A stretch of DNA of 48,676 bases from an uncultured Erwinia sp. GTDB lineage: Bacteria > Pseudomonadota > Gammaproteobacteria > Enterobacterales > Enterobacteriaceae. Shown here one piece after another: positions 34,137 through 43,065 of the stretch. The position numbers and the translations under genes are program-made. Each line of letters starts with the position of its first letter. Position 1 is the first letter of the stretch. Below the pieces are notes generated by a model that saw only the letters and a list, made by a program, of their open reading frames with translations, ran no database searches and was not told the DNA's origin. Location: contig CAMIKG010000037.1 of NCBI GenBank assembly GCA_946221915.1, positions 1-48,676 of the forward strand, read 5' to 3'.

Positions 34137-35765
34137 TTAGTGACCCGCCACCACCGGACCGGCCGCGGCGATGCGTGCGCCATCTTCGGTATCGGTGTAC
34201 TGGCTGAAGTTACTGATAAACAGCTGCGCCAGCTTCTCCGCCGCCGTCTGCCATTCAGCCGAAGAATTCCAGCCGTTACGCGGGTCCAGCGTAGCGCTGT
34301 CAACACCCGGGATGCTCTCCGGCGTCGCCAGGCCAAACACCGGCAGGGTTTCCGCACGCAGCTCGCCAGTGGTGCCTTCGAGGATCGCGCTGACAATCTT
34401 ACGCGTGTCTTTCAGTGACAGACGCTCGCCTGCGCCATTCCAGCCGGTATTGACCAGCCACACTTCCGCGCCCGTTGCGGCGATTTTGTCGGCCAGCACA
34501 TTGGCATACTGCGTTGGGTGCAGCAGCAGGAACGCCGCGCCGTAGCAGGCAGAGAAAGTTGGCGTCGGCGCGGTAATGCCACGCTCGGTGCCCGCCAGCT
34601 TGGAAGTAAAGCCAGACAGGAAGTGGTATTTGGTCTGCTCAGTGGTGAGACGCGACACTGGCGGCAATACGCCAAAACCGTCAGCGGCCAGGAAAATAAT
34701 GCGCGAAGGATGACCCGCACGCGATACCGGCGTCACGATATTGTCGATATGGCACAGCGGGTAAGAAACACGGGTGTTTTCCGTTTTGCTGCCGTCGGCA
34801 TAATCCACCGAACCATCAGCGCGCACCACCACGTTTTCCAGCAGCGCGTTACGGCGGATCGCATGATAGATTTCCGGTTCCGCTTCTTCTTTCAGATTGA
34901 TGGTTTTGGCATAGCAGCCGCCTTCAAAGTTGAACACGCCGTCAGCATCCCAGCCATGCTCATCATCACCAATCAGCTGACGCTGTGGGTCAGTCGACAG
35001 CGTGGTCTTACCGGTGCCAGACAGACCGAAGAACAGCGCCACATCGCCCTGCTCACCGCGGTTCGCCGAGCAGTGCATCGAGGCGATCCCCTGCAGTGGC
35101 AGCAGATAGTTCATCACGGAGAAGAGGCCTTTCTTCATCTCGCCGCCGTACCAGGTGCCGCCGATCAGCTGAATGTTTTTCGTCAGGTTGAACGCCACGA
35201 AGTTCTCGGAGTTCATGCCCTGCTGCTGCCAGTCCGGGTTGGTGCAGCCCGCGCCGTTGATCACGGTAAAGTCCGGGGTGAAGGTCGCCAGTTCGTCCTG
35301 CTGCGGCGCAATAAACATGTTTTTAACGAAATGCGCCTGCCAGGCGACTTCAGTGACAAAACGCACCGCCAGACGGGTATCGGCGCTGGCGCCACACCAG
35401 GCATCAATAATATACAGACGTTTCGCCGACAGCTGCTTCGCGACCAGCGTCTGCAGGCTGTCCCACACTTCTGGCGACAGTGGTTTATTATCATTACGAC
35501 CCAGACCGGCATCGGACCACCACAGGGTGTCACGCGTCACGTCGTCACGGACAATATATTTGTCACGTGGCGAACGGCCGGTGAATTCGCCGGTATCCAC
35601 GGCAACCGCGCCGGAAGCCGTCATCACGCCGCGCGCGGCGCCGGTCAGCTCCTCAGAGGTTTCATGTGCAATCAGCAAATCATAATCGGGGTTATAGATA
35701 ACCTCGCTGACATCCTTAATCCCGAGGCTAAGAAGGTGCGCTTTTACTGACTCAATATTGAACAT
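34137..35765 (-). CDS. pckA: Phosphoenolpyruvate carboxykinase (ATP)
   Basis: The 542-residue protein is collinear with E. coli PckA (540 residues). It has the kinase P-loop GLSGTGKTT (247-255) and the preceding metal/substrate stretch around TWYGGEMKKG (204-213), with RSPRDKY near 64-70. It converts oxaloacetate and ATP to phosphoenolpyruvate and CO2, the first committed step of gluconeogenesis from C4 acids. The gene stands alone: a terminator follows, and a LysR regulator of the HypT type diverges from it. With mqo and dcuS/dcuR in the same window it fits growth on C4-dicarboxylates, although the genes are 10 kb apart. Confidence 0.97.
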   Translation of the reverse strand: MFNIESVKAHLLSLGIKDVSEVIYNPDYDLLIAHETSEELTGAARGVMTASGAVAVDTGEFTGRSPRDKYIVRDDVTRDTLWWSDAGLGRNDNKPLSPEVWDSLQTLVAKQLSAKRLYIIDAWCGASADTRLAVRFVTEVAWQAHFVKNMFIAPQQDELATFTPDFTVINGAGCTNPDWQQQGMNSENFVAFNLTKNIQLIGGTWYGGEMKKGLFSVMNYLLPLQGIASMHCSANRGEQGDVALFFGLSGTGKTTLSTDPQRQLIGDDEHGWDADGVFNFEGGCYAKTINLKEEAEPEIYHAIRRNALLENVVVRADGSVDYADGSKTENTRVSYPLCHIDNIVTPVSRAGHPSRIIFLAADGFGVLPPVSRLTTEQTKYHFLSGFTSKLAGTERGITAPTPTFSACYGAAFLLLHPTQYANVLADKIAATGAEVWLVNTGWNGAGERLSLKDTRKIVSAILEGTTGELRAETLPVFGLATPESIPGVDSATLDPRNGWNSSAEWQTAAEKLAQLFISNFSQYTDTEDGARIAAAGPVVAGH

Positions 35766-35861
35766 GTGATACCTGACTTGTCGATTCGTTAGTGAGGGGT
35801 TAACCAGGGCATACTTTTGTTACGTATCGATGGCTGAGTCGTATACTAGCACCCGTTAACT

Positions 35862-35908
35862 GATGCGCTAATTGCATAATTTCTCTGCGCGATGCTAAAA
35901 TTGCATAA
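35862..35908. promoter_or_regulatory. Direct repeats between pckA and the HypT-like gene
   Basis: GATGCGCTAATTGCATAA (35862-35879) and GATGCTAAAATTGCATAA (35891-35908) agree at 15 of 18 positions and start 29 bases apart. They lie in the 172-base divergent gap, a plausible binding region for the LysR protein. No function is known. Confidence 0.45.
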
Positions 35909-35937
35909 CGCTGACGGCTTGTTTTATGAGGAAATGA

Positions 35938-36831
35938 GTGGTGATTGGGAATCTTGAGACCAAATGGTTTTATGACGTTATTGCCCTTGAGGAGTACCGC
36001 AGTTTCACCCTCGCCGCGCAAAAAAGGAATATTTCGCAGTCTTCATTCAGCAGGCGTATCCAGTCGCTGGAAACGGCACTGGGTTTCAGCGTATTTGATC
36101 GCAGTGTTAATCCGCTTCAGCTGACGCCGCAGGGCAAAACCTTTGTGGGTTATGCGCGTAACGTGCTGGACGATATGGATTTTCAGCTGAATCGCATTAA
36201 AGGACAGGATAACCTCAAACAGAGTATCCGCATCGATGCCGCCCCTTCACTTTCCGTTATTCTGCTGCCCGAACTGATCGCGGAATACAAGGACAATCAG
36301 GACAAAGTGTTCTTTGTTGAATCGATTAACGTCAATGACGCCGTGTTCAACCTGAAAGAGGGTAAAAGCGACTTTATTCTGACGTTTTATAATGAGGAGC
36401 TGATGAACTACCCGTTCATCAACCATAAGATCTTTGACTCCGCCCTGCACCTGGTCACGCCCTGCGACGATAACGGCACGCCGCTGTTCACCCTCAATGG
36501 CGATGTGCTGCCGCTGATGAAATACGCCAACAACAGCTATATGGGACGTCAGGTGAATCAGGTGATCGACCGCCGTCCGGATATCGTGTTTATGCTGCGC
36601 TTCGTTTCATCGATGAGTGAACTGCTGAAACGCAGAATGCTCAATGGTGATGGCGTCGGCTGGCTGCCGCACTACTCGATTCAGCGCGAGTTAGAAGAAG
36701 GCCGGCTGGCGATTATGGATGAGAGTCTGTCACTGAAGATCGGCGCTTATGTCTACCGCTCCGGGGCGCGTCTTAACCAGTCCGCGGAACGTTTCTGGCG
36801 GCATATTCAGACGCGCAATAACCGCAGTTAA
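35938..36831 (+). CDS. LysR family regulator, HypT (YjiE)-like
   Basis: The 297-residue protein has a LysR helix-turn-helix (about 10-70) and effector domain. The sequence resembles E. coli HypT along its length, for example NLETKWFYD, SQSSFSRRIQSLE, PLQLTPQGKTF, NSYMGR and SSMSELLKR. HypT is a hypochlorite-responsive activator that uses methionine oxidation. Given the moderate similarity and the different location beside pckA, it may be a paralogue with another role. The start is GTG at 35938 with GAGGA upstream; a second GTG follows directly. Confidence 0.83.
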   Translation: MVIGNLETKWFYDVIALEEYRSFTLAAQKRNISQSSFSRRIQSLETALGFSVFDRSVNPLQLTPQGKTFVGYARNVLDDMDFQLNRIKGQDNLKQSIRIDAAPSLSVILLPELIAEYKDNQDKVFFVESINVNDAVFNLKEGKSDFILTFYNEELMNYPFINHKIFDSALHLVTPCDDNGTPLFTLNGDVLPLMKYANNSYMGRQVNQVIDRRPDIVFMLRFVSSMSELLKRRMLNGDGVGWLPHYSIQRELEEGRLAIMDESLSLKIGAYVYRSGARLNQSAERFWRHIQTRNNRS

Positions 36832-36837
36832 GCTTTA

Positions 36838-36891
36838 CCTGCACCGCCAGCGTGAGCATTGCTATGCGCCACGCTGGTAGCAATATGCAGG
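36838..36891. terminator. Extended stem-loop between convergent genes
   Basis: An outer CCTGCA/TGCAGG and an inner CCAGCGTG (36847-36854) / CACGCTGG (36870-36877) form a nested structure between the HypT-like and AhpD-like genes. No clear T-run is seen. Confidence 0.35.
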
Positions 36892-36904
36892 CTCCTGGTG
36901 TTGA

Positions 36905-37255
36905 TTACCCCTGTGATTTCACCACGGAATCAAACGCTTCCAGCGCGTGCGTTGAATAGACCAGCGCCGCACCCGCATTGAGTGAAATCGCCACCGCCAG
37001 CGCTTCGGCGATCTCCTCTCGCGTCGCGCCATGCGCAGCCGCCGCCTCAGTATGCAGCGACAGGCAGCCATCACAGCGCGTGGTGACCGCCACCGCCAGT
37101 GCAATCAGCTCGCGGGTTTTCGCGTCCAGATGTTCTGACTGCGCCGCGCCATTGTCCAGTTGCTGATAACCCTGCATAAATTTCGGATGCAGCTCGCCGA
37201 AGCCGCCCACGCTGTCGCGCAGTGATTTGCGTAATTCATCCCACGCAAGAAACAT
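36905..37255 (-). CDS. Carboxymuconolactone decarboxylase/AhpD-like protein
   Basis: This 116-residue all-helical protein has the AhpD-type CxxC site C61-D-G-C64 with H68 nearby and a conserved TREL before it. These residues indicate thiol-based peroxidase or reductase activity rather than lactone decarboxylation. It stands alone, convergent with the HypT-like regulator and facing away from the ABC binding protein. It may help with peroxide or hypochlorite stress, in keeping with the HypT-like neighbour (inference). Confidence 0.85.
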   Translation of the reverse strand: MFLAWDELRKSLRDSVGGFGELHPKFMQGYQQLDNGAAQSEHLDAKTRELIALAVAVTTRCDGCLSLHTEAAAAHGATREEIAEALAVAISLNAGAALVYSTHALEAFDSVVKSQG

Positions 37256-37574
37256 ATCTGCCTCCCGTTGTTAGTGTGATTACGATACCCCGGGAAAACG
37301 CCCAAAACCTCGCGCTTACCCGTGCCCTGAACATAGCAGGCGGCAAACAAACTTCTCATGGCTGGCTCACTGTTCGCACTTTATAAGAATGATCCCACGC
37401 CCTTAGCGCGGCGCGCCCCTGCTGCTCAGACGCTTGCGTGCCGCGCAGACGCAGGTAAATAACAATACGGCATTAGATAAACCAAAAAACGATAATACAG
37501 TTATAAGAAAATTGGTTATCCTGGTCTCCGCAGCATGACTTTTTCAGATATTTCTTTTTCATCAGGGTAAAAAA
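37256..37574. other. Intergenic region upstream of the ABC binding-protein gene
   Basis: About 320 bases holding divergent promoters for the AhpD-like gene and the binding protein. The part from 37455 is AT-rich. No operator or RNA gene was recognised. Confidence 0.35.
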
Positions 37575-38399
37575 ATGACCAATAAACTTTATAAATTGCT
37601 GATGTCAGTTGTGATCGCAGCAGCGCCTTTTTTCAGCCATGCAGAAGAGTCGACCTGGGACCATATTAAACAAACAGGTGAACTGCGCATTGGCGTTGCA
37701 CAGGGTGAACCGTGGTATTTCAAAGATCCCGCCACTGGCCAGTGGAATGGTATTGGCTATAACGTCGGTAAAGTGCTGGCAAAAGATCTGGGGGTAAAAC
37801 TGGTGCCAGTGGAAACCACCTGGGGCAATGCCGTCGCTGCGCTGCAGGCAGGACAGATTGATACTATGCTGGTGCTGGACCCGACCGATGAACGCCGTAA
37901 AGCCGCCGACTTTTCTGACCAGCCCTTCCTCTGGTACGCACAGGGCGTGCTGATCCGCGACGGTGTCAAAGCCGACAACTGGGAAGACCTTAACCGTCCC
38001 GATATCAAAATTGGCGTCACGCTGGGCAGCAGCCCCGACCTGATCCTGACGCAAAAATTACCGAAAGTGCAGCTGGTACGCTTTACCAACATGGATGAAG
38101 GTGTTGCAGCATTCTACGCCGGACGTGTCGATGCGCTCTCCTACGTTCACCCGGCGCTGGCGCTGCAACAGGTCAAAGTGCGTAAAGGCAATCTGATTCT
38201 GCCAAAACCGATCATTGCTATCAGCACCGGCGGCGCGCTGCGTAAAGAGAGCGATCCCCGCTTCCGCAACTTCCTGAACGAAGAGTTTGCCAAACTCTAT
38301 CAGTCAGGACAGAGCAAACAGTTCTACGAGGAAGCACTTAAACTGCGCGGCGTGGATGTCAGCAAAGTGCCCTCAGTGATTAAGGAAGAGTGGAAGTAA
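37575..38399 (+). CDS. Amino acid-type ABC transporter substrate-binding protein
   Basis: The 274-residue protein has a signal peptide (about 1-23, FFSHA before EES) and the family 3 solute-binding fold. Markers are ELRIGVAQGEPWYFKDP, then GQIDTMLVLDPTDERRKAADFS and GVTLGSSPDLI. It should capture a polar amino acid or similar amine-carboxylate in the periplasm for the permeases at 39955-41305. Unusually, its gene is separated from the transporter genes by an opposite-strand MmgE/PrpD gene. Its stop lies 4 bases from that gene's stop. Confidence 0.88.
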   Translation: MTNKLYKLLMSVVIAAAPFFSHAEESTWDHIKQTGELRIGVAQGEPWYFKDPATGQWNGIGYNVGKVLAKDLGVKLVPVETTWGNAVAALQAGQIDTMLVLDPTDERRKAADFSDQPFLWYAQGVLIRDGVKADNWEDLNRPDIKIGVTLGSSPDLILTQKLPKVQLVRFTNMDEGVAAFYAGRVDALSYVHPALALQQVKVRKGNLILPKPIIAISTGGALRKESDPRFRNFLNEEFAKLYQSGQSKQFYEEALKLRGVDVSKVPSVIKEEWK

Positions 38400-38403
38400 A
38401 CCA

Positions 38404-39813
38404 CTAAGCAGGCGTTGCCGACAGGAGTGGCGCGATGACCGCGCCAATATCCGGGCAACGCTCCGCATCCAGCAGCGCGTCAGTGAGCCGTTCGGCCTGT
38501 GCGGCGCTGATGCGTAATGACAGGTTGCTGATGCATTTATCAATAATCTGCTGCTCCGGCAGCGGGTTCTCTTCACAGCCAGGCGGAAAGTCGATGCGAT
38601 CCCCTGCCACAACCGCGCCCTGCACGCTAATTTCGACGCGGGCAGCGGGACGGCGATGCTGCTGCATCAGATGTTCAAACGTCTCATCCGCTACAATTTC
38701 AACCCTGTCGGCAAACGCCAACATCGCTGGCGCGCTGCGCGTCGCGTCGCTGCTCCACTGATGGCGCGGCACACGCAATGCCAGGCAGGCAATCGCCAGC
38801 GGCAGACTGAACTGGGCATCGGTATTACTGGCAGGACGCGCATCGGCAAAGAAACACGCCAGCGTGTGACTGCCATAGATACGTACCCGTTCGATGGTTT
38901 CCGGCGACGGCACAGCGGCCAGCAGACGCTCAAATGACGCCAGCGCCGTATGTATCCAGCGGCACACCGGATAGGCTTTGAAACTGGCATGCCGCAACTG
39001 CCACTGCGTCGCCAGGTTATCCGTCAGCAGCGCGGGGTCGAAACGATCGGAGCCTGACATGCGCCAGAATCCCTGCTCCCCTGCCAGCACATCGCGCGGA
39101 CCGACAAGACCCGCCAGATGCAGTTCCACCGCACGCACGCCGGCTTCCGCCGCCGGGGCGTTGTAGTCCTTAAATGACACCAGCGGGCGCGCCTGCCAGT
39201 TGTATTTATGCAGCGAGGGAAGCGGAGTTAACGAAGCGGCCAGTCCCAGACAGTTTTCCAGCCCGGCGACATCACAGCCACGCAGCAGACCATAGGCCAG
39301 CGCCGCGCCCAGCGACTCATGCTGACACACGCCATATACCTGCTGGAAACGTTCACGGCTCGGCTGCTGCGACATAATCACGCGGCCATTGATCTCCCAG
39401 GCGGCAGCCAGCGCCGTCAGCAGCGCCGCGCCGCTAATTGGGCGCCCTTGCCCGACAGCCGCCAGCGCCCCGGCGACCAGCGTGGCGCCGGGGTGCCCCA
39501 TACCGCGCCCGGCGACTTCGAAGCCATCATCATAATCCAGCGCGTTTATCGCCGCGGCATTGAGAAACGCCGCACCGCTGGCGGAGAGCGGCGTCCCGCC
39601 GTCCAGCGCCACACTCTGCCCGGCCGCGTACTGGCTGCGGACCACCTGCGCCGTTTTGCGCAGTACGTTGTCGTCGCCAGCGGCGATGCCGCAGCCCAGG
39701 CTGTCGATAAAGTGCAGCGCGATCTTGTTTTTCACCTCCGCCGGTATCGCAGCCGGGGTTAACTCACAGGCAAAACGCGCCAGCGTGACGGTTAATGAAT
39801 CACGGTTATGCAT
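38404..39813 (-). CDS. MmgE/PrpD family protein
   Basis: The protein has 469 residues from the ATG at 39813, fixed by GAGGAA just upstream; a TTG 15 bases earlier is ignored. Family features include an N-terminal helical domain with DSLGCG, then NALDYDDGFE and GHPGATLVAGALA, and later SFKDYNAPAAEAGV. The family includes 2-methylcitrate dehydratase (PrpD), cis-aconitate decarboxylase and others, so it is a hydratase or decarboxylase of a carboxylic acid. No other methylcitrate-cycle gene is present, so propionate metabolism is unlikely. It lies opposite to and inside an ABC transporter locus and probably acts on the imported compound. Confidence 0.86.
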   Translation of the reverse strand: MHNRDSLTVTLARFACELTPAAIPAEVKNKIALHFIDSLGCGIAAGDDNVLRKTAQVVRSQYAAGQSVALDGGTPLSASGAAFLNAAAINALDYDDGFEVAGRGMGHPGATLVAGALAAVGQGRPISGAALLTALAAAWEINGRVIMSQQPSRERFQQVYGVCQHESLGAALAYGLLRGCDVAGLENCLGLAASLTPLPSLHKYNWQARPLVSFKDYNAPAAEAGVRAVELHLAGLVGPRDVLAGEQGFWRMSGSDRFDPALLTDNLATQWQLRHASFKAYPVCRWIHTALASFERLLAAVPSPETIERVRIYGSHTLACFFADARPASNTDAQFSLPLAIACLALRVPRHQWSSDATRSAPAMLAFADRVEIVADETFEHLMQQHRRPAARVEISVQGAVVAGDRIDFPPGCEENPLPEQQIIDKCISNLSLRISAAQAERLTDALLDAERCPDIGAVIAPLLSATPA

Positions 39814-39954
39814 TTCTTCCTCACGCAAATATTTATAACCAAATGAGATAATAACAATGGTTTTTATTATTTAATTATCACATTTCGCTACTGCTAAGAT
39901 GATGTCGTTCTAAAACAATAACAATCGTTTTGCGTTTTTCAGGGGTTCAGAGCT

Positions 39955-40626
39955 ATGTCGTATCAGTGGGATTTTGCCGCTATCTGGCCATATCGCATGC
40001 TGTTGCTGGAGGGGCTGTGGGGCACCATCCAGATTGGCGTCACCAGCATTTTACTCGGCATGCTGGCTGGCATCGTGCTGGCGCTAATGAAGGCTTCACC
40101 GCTGAAACTGTTGCGTATTCCGGCGCTGATTCTTATTGGCTTTTACCGCAATACGCCCGCTATCGTTCACTTCTTCTGGATCTACTACGCCCTGCCGGTG
40201 GTCAGCCCGCTGACGCTATCGCCCTTCGCCGCCGCGGTGCTGGCGCTCTCCGCCCAGTCGGCGGCATTTTATGCTGAGGTTTACCGTGGCGGCATTCAGT
40301 CGATTAGCGCCGGGCAATGGGAAGGCGCGAAAGCGCTGGGCATGTCGCGCGCGACCGCGTTACGCCGGGTGGTTTTCCCCCAGGCGCTGCGCAGAATGAT
40401 CCCGCCGTTCCTGGAGCGCTCGTTTGAGCTGCTCAAATCCACCGCCCTGGCCTCGTCACTGGCGTACAGCGAACTGCTGTACCAGGCGATGCAGGTCAAC
40501 AGCCAGACTTACCGCCCGCTGGAAGTGTACACGCTGATTGCGCTGATGTACTTCACCCTGCTGCTGCTGATCAGCCAGGGCAGCCAGCTGCTTGAGCGAC
40601 GCCTCGCCGTCTCCGATTCACGTTGA
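39955..40626 (+). CDS. Amino acid ABC transporter permease
   Basis: This 223-residue His/Glu/Gln/Arg-type permease has about five membrane helices, FYRNTPAIVHFFWIYYALP in the middle and the EAA loop EGAKALGMSRATALRRVVFPQALRRMIPP that docks on the ATPase. It pairs with the next gene, with which it shares the YQWDF start, to form the membrane channel. It is divergent from the MmgE/PrpD gene across 141 bases; that gap holds AT-rich promoter-like sequence with two AATAACAAT copies. Confidence 0.9.
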   Translation: MSYQWDFAAIWPYRMLLLEGLWGTIQIGVTSILLGMLAGIVLALMKASPLKLLRIPALILIGFYRNTPAIVHFFWIYYALPVVSPLTLSPFAAAVLALSAQSAAFYAEVYRGGIQSISAGQWEGAKALGMSRATALRRVVFPQALRRMIPPFLERSFELLKSTALASSLAYSELLYQAMQVNSQTYRPLEVYTLIALMYFTLLLLISQGSQLLERRLAVSDSR

Positions 40627-40639
40627 TGAGATGATAACC

Positions 40640-41305
40640 ATGGATTATCAGTGGGATTTTTCCCTTGTCTGGCAAAACCTGCCAGTGCTGCTGAAAGGGC
40701 TGGGCGTAACGCTGGAGCTATGGCTGCTGGCGGGAATGATCGGCACACTGACCGGGCTGGTGGTCGGTATTCTGCGTACCAGCGGCCCGCGCTATATTTA
40801 CCCGCTCACCAGCGCCTTTGTGGAAGTATTCCGCAACACCCCGGTGCTGATCCAGTTAATCTGGTTCTATTACGCCTTTCCGGTGCTGGTGGGTATCCAG
40901 TTTTCCACGTTTGGCGCCGCCGCGCTGGCATTAACCCTGTATACCGCCGCCTACAGCACAGAGATTTTTCGCGCCGGGCTACAGTCCATCGAACGCGGCC
41001 AGTGGGAAGGGGCCAGGGCGTTAGGCATGTCTCATCGCCGCGCGCTGCAACGCATCATTCTGCCGCAGGTGTTTCGCCGCATGTTGCCTGCGCTGACCAA
41101 CCGCATGATTGAACTGGCCAAGGTCACCTCACTGGCCTCGATTCTCACCGTCAACGAACTGATGTATCAGGGACGGCTGCTCAGCAGCACCTACTATCGC
41201 CCGGTCGAGATCTTAACCGTCGTCGCCCTGCTCTATTTTGTGCTGATCTGGCCCGGCAGTTATCTGGCAGCACGTCTGGAGCGCCGCTACCGTCCACATC
41301 CTTAA
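40640..41305 (+). CDS. Amino acid ABC transporter permease
   Basis: The protein has 221 residues from the ATG at 40640, preceded by a GATGAGATGATAACC leader; an earlier in-frame start overlapping the previous gene is less likely because MDYQWDF matches the start of the partner. It has membrane helices with FRNTPVLIQLIWFYYAFP and the EAA loop EGARALGMSHRRALQRIILPQVFRRMLPA. It is the second permease of the importer, 13 bases after the first. Confidence 0.9.
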   Translation: MDYQWDFSLVWQNLPVLLKGLGVTLELWLLAGMIGTLTGLVVGILRTSGPRYIYPLTSAFVEVFRNTPVLIQLIWFYYAFPVLVGIQFSTFGAAALALTLYTAAYSTEIFRAGLQSIERGQWEGARALGMSHRRALQRIILPQVFRRMLPALTNRMIELAKVTSLASILTVNELMYQGRLLSSTYYRPVEILTVVALLYFVLIWPGSYLAARLERRYRPHP

Positions 41306-41321
41306 TATTATGAGAAATGCC

Positions 41322-42101
41322 ATGTCAGAGAAAAAAGTCGTCATGCGGATACGTGGACTGCACAAACGTTTTGCTGAGCAGGACGTGTTGCAGGGGATCG
41401 ATTTAGATGTCTACGCAGGCGAGAAGATCGCCATTATTGGCGGCAGCGGTTCCGGCAAAAGCACCCTGTTGCGCTGCCTGAACTTTATGGAAATTCCCAC
41501 TGCAGGCACCATTGAACTGAATGGCGAAACCCTGGGTAAAGTGGACAGCAGCGGCCAGCGGCGCTACAGCGAAAAACAGCTGTGCGACGTGCGCCAGCGT
41601 GTCGGAATGGTGTTTCAGCAATTCAATCTGTTCCCGCATTTAACGGTGCTGGATAACGTTAGTGAAGCGCTGCTGTCGGTGAAAAAGATGCGCCGTGACG
41701 CGGCGCTGCGTATTGCGCGCGATCAGCTGGAAAAAGTGGGTCTCGGTCATAAACAGCAGGCCTGGCCGGGCAGCCTGTCCGGCGGTCAGCAGCAGCGCGT
41801 CGCCATCGCGCGCGCCCTGGCGATGGCGCCGGAGATCATGCTGTTCGATGAGCCGACCTCCTCTCTTGATCCTGAATTAGTCGGCGAAGTGCTGCATACC
41901 ATCCGCGAACTGGCGGATGAAGGCCGGACACTGCTGCTGGTCACCCATGAGCTGGGCTTCGCCTGGCATTTTGCCGATCGGGTCATTTTTATCGAAAACG
42001 GCGTGATCCATGAGATGGGCACGGCGGAAGAGGTGCTGCGAAATCCCCGTCAGCCGCGTACCCAGGCCTTTCTTTCCCGCTTCGCCGAACGGGCATTTTA
42101 A
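41322..42101 (+). CDS. Amino acid ABC transporter ATP-binding protein
   Basis: The protein has 259 residues from the ATG at 41322, which has GAGAA upstream; an ATG 12 bases earlier lacks a ribosome-binding site. Walker A GGSGSGKST, signature LSGGQQQR, Walker B IMLFDEPTSSLDPE and the switch His in LLLVTHE are all intact. It powers import through the two permeases just upstream. It is followed after 15 bases by the class IV aminotransferase-fold gene, so the four genes form one operon. Confidence 0.95.
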   Translation: MSEKKVVMRIRGLHKRFAEQDVLQGIDLDVYAGEKIAIIGGSGSGKSTLLRCLNFMEIPTAGTIELNGETLGKVDSSGQRRYSEKQLCDVRQRVGMVFQQFNLFPHLTVLDNVSEALLSVKKMRRDAALRIARDQLEKVGLGHKQQAWPGSLSGGQQQRVAIARALAMAPEIMLFDEPTSSLDPELVGEVLHTIRELADEGRTLLLVTHELGFAWHFADRVIFIENGVIHEMGTAEEVLRNPRQPRTQAFLSRFAERAF

Positions 42102-42116
42102 CCGCAAGGAAACACG

Positions 42117-43037
42117 ATGAGTTCAGCTATTTCCAGTCAGAGCAGCCAGGCGTATCTGCAGGATACGCGTAACGATAATGTGCAGGTGTATGTCAGCGGT
42201 GAGTTCGTGCATCGCGATCGCGCAATGGTGTCGGTGTTCGATTCCGGTTATGTCTGTGGCGATGGCGTCTGGGAAGGATTACGGCTGGTCGACGGCAGGT
42301 TGATCGCCCTGCAGGCGCATCTCGACCGCCTGTTTGCTGGCGCAGCCGCCATTCAGCTGGATATCGGCCACAGCCGCGAGGAACTGACCGATATTATGTA
42401 TCGCACGCTGCAGGTGAACGGCATGACTGACGGCGCGCATCTGCGGCTGATGATCACCCGCGGCAGGAAGCGCACGCCCAATCAGGACCCGCGTTTTATC
42501 CTTGGCGGCGCGACGGTGGTCTGCGTCGCGGAATATAAAGTGGTGGATGTCGCGGCGAAAAAGCGCGGCCTTGCCCTGTTCACCTCAACTTACCGCACCA
42601 GTACGCCGGATGTGTTCGATCTGCGCCTCAACTCCCACAGTCGTCTGAATCTGATCCAGGCGTTATTGCAGGCGCTGGACGCAGGGGCCGATGAAGCGCT
42701 GATGCTCGACCCGCACGGTTTTGTCGCCAGCTGTAATTCCACCAACTTTTTTATTGTGCGTCAGGGTGAACTCTGGACCTCAAATGGCCTGTACTGCTTT
42801 AACGGCATTACCCGCCAGACCATTCTGTCGCTGGCGCGGCAACATGGCGTCAGCGTGCAGGAAAAACCGTTTACGCTCGCCGAAGCGCTAACCGCCGATG
42901 AAGCATTTGTCACCGGCACGCTGGCAGGCATCACCCCGGTGCGCAAGCTGGACGGCAAACACTTCGACGTCAGCGAAAATCCTGTCACGCAAAGCATCAG
43001 CAGCTGGTATCAGGACTATTTACAGCAGGCGGGATAA
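42117..43037 (+). CDS. Class IV aminotransferase-fold protein without the expected PLP lysine
   Basis: The 306-residue protein follows the fold-type IV layout: FDSGYVCGDGVWEG (41-54), then GADEALMLDPHGF, then GITRQTIL and VTGTLAGITPV, which cradle the PLP phosphate. The stretch that should hold the Schiff-base lysine reads LNSHSRLNLIQALLQALDAG with no lysine; by the branched-chain aminotransferase alignment the position is H174, and R176 is the nearest basic residue. The Glu usual in the SEGxxxN motif is Ser in ASCNSTN. It may use another residue, bind PLP without transamination, or be inactive. It lies 15 bases after the ABC ATPase and probably acts on the imported compound. Confidence 0.78.
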   Translation: MSSAISSQSSQAYLQDTRNDNVQVYVSGEFVHRDRAMVSVFDSGYVCGDGVWEGLRLVDGRLIALQAHLDRLFAGAAAIQLDIGHSREELTDIMYRTLQVNGMTDGAHLRLMITRGRKRTPNQDPRFILGGATVVCVAEYKVVDVAAKKRGLALFTSTYRTSTPDVFDLRLNSHSRLNLIQALLQALDAGADEALMLDPHGFVASCNSTNFFIVRQGELWTSNGLYCFNGITRQTILSLARQHGVSVQEKPFTLAEALTADEAFVTGTLAGITPVRKLDGKHFDVSENPVTQSISSWYQDYLQQAG

Positions 43038-43065
43038 CGCCCTGCCAGCGGAGTCGCGGCGCCAC

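Noticed and set aside
34518..35750. Long open frame (about 410 codons) opposite pckA
   Set aside because: It is a mirror of the strong codon bias of pckA, has no recognisable domain and no ribosome-binding site.
38404..39813. Call of prpD (2-methylcitrate dehydratase)
   Set aside because: The family is broad and no prpB/C/E/R gene is nearby; only the family name is supported.
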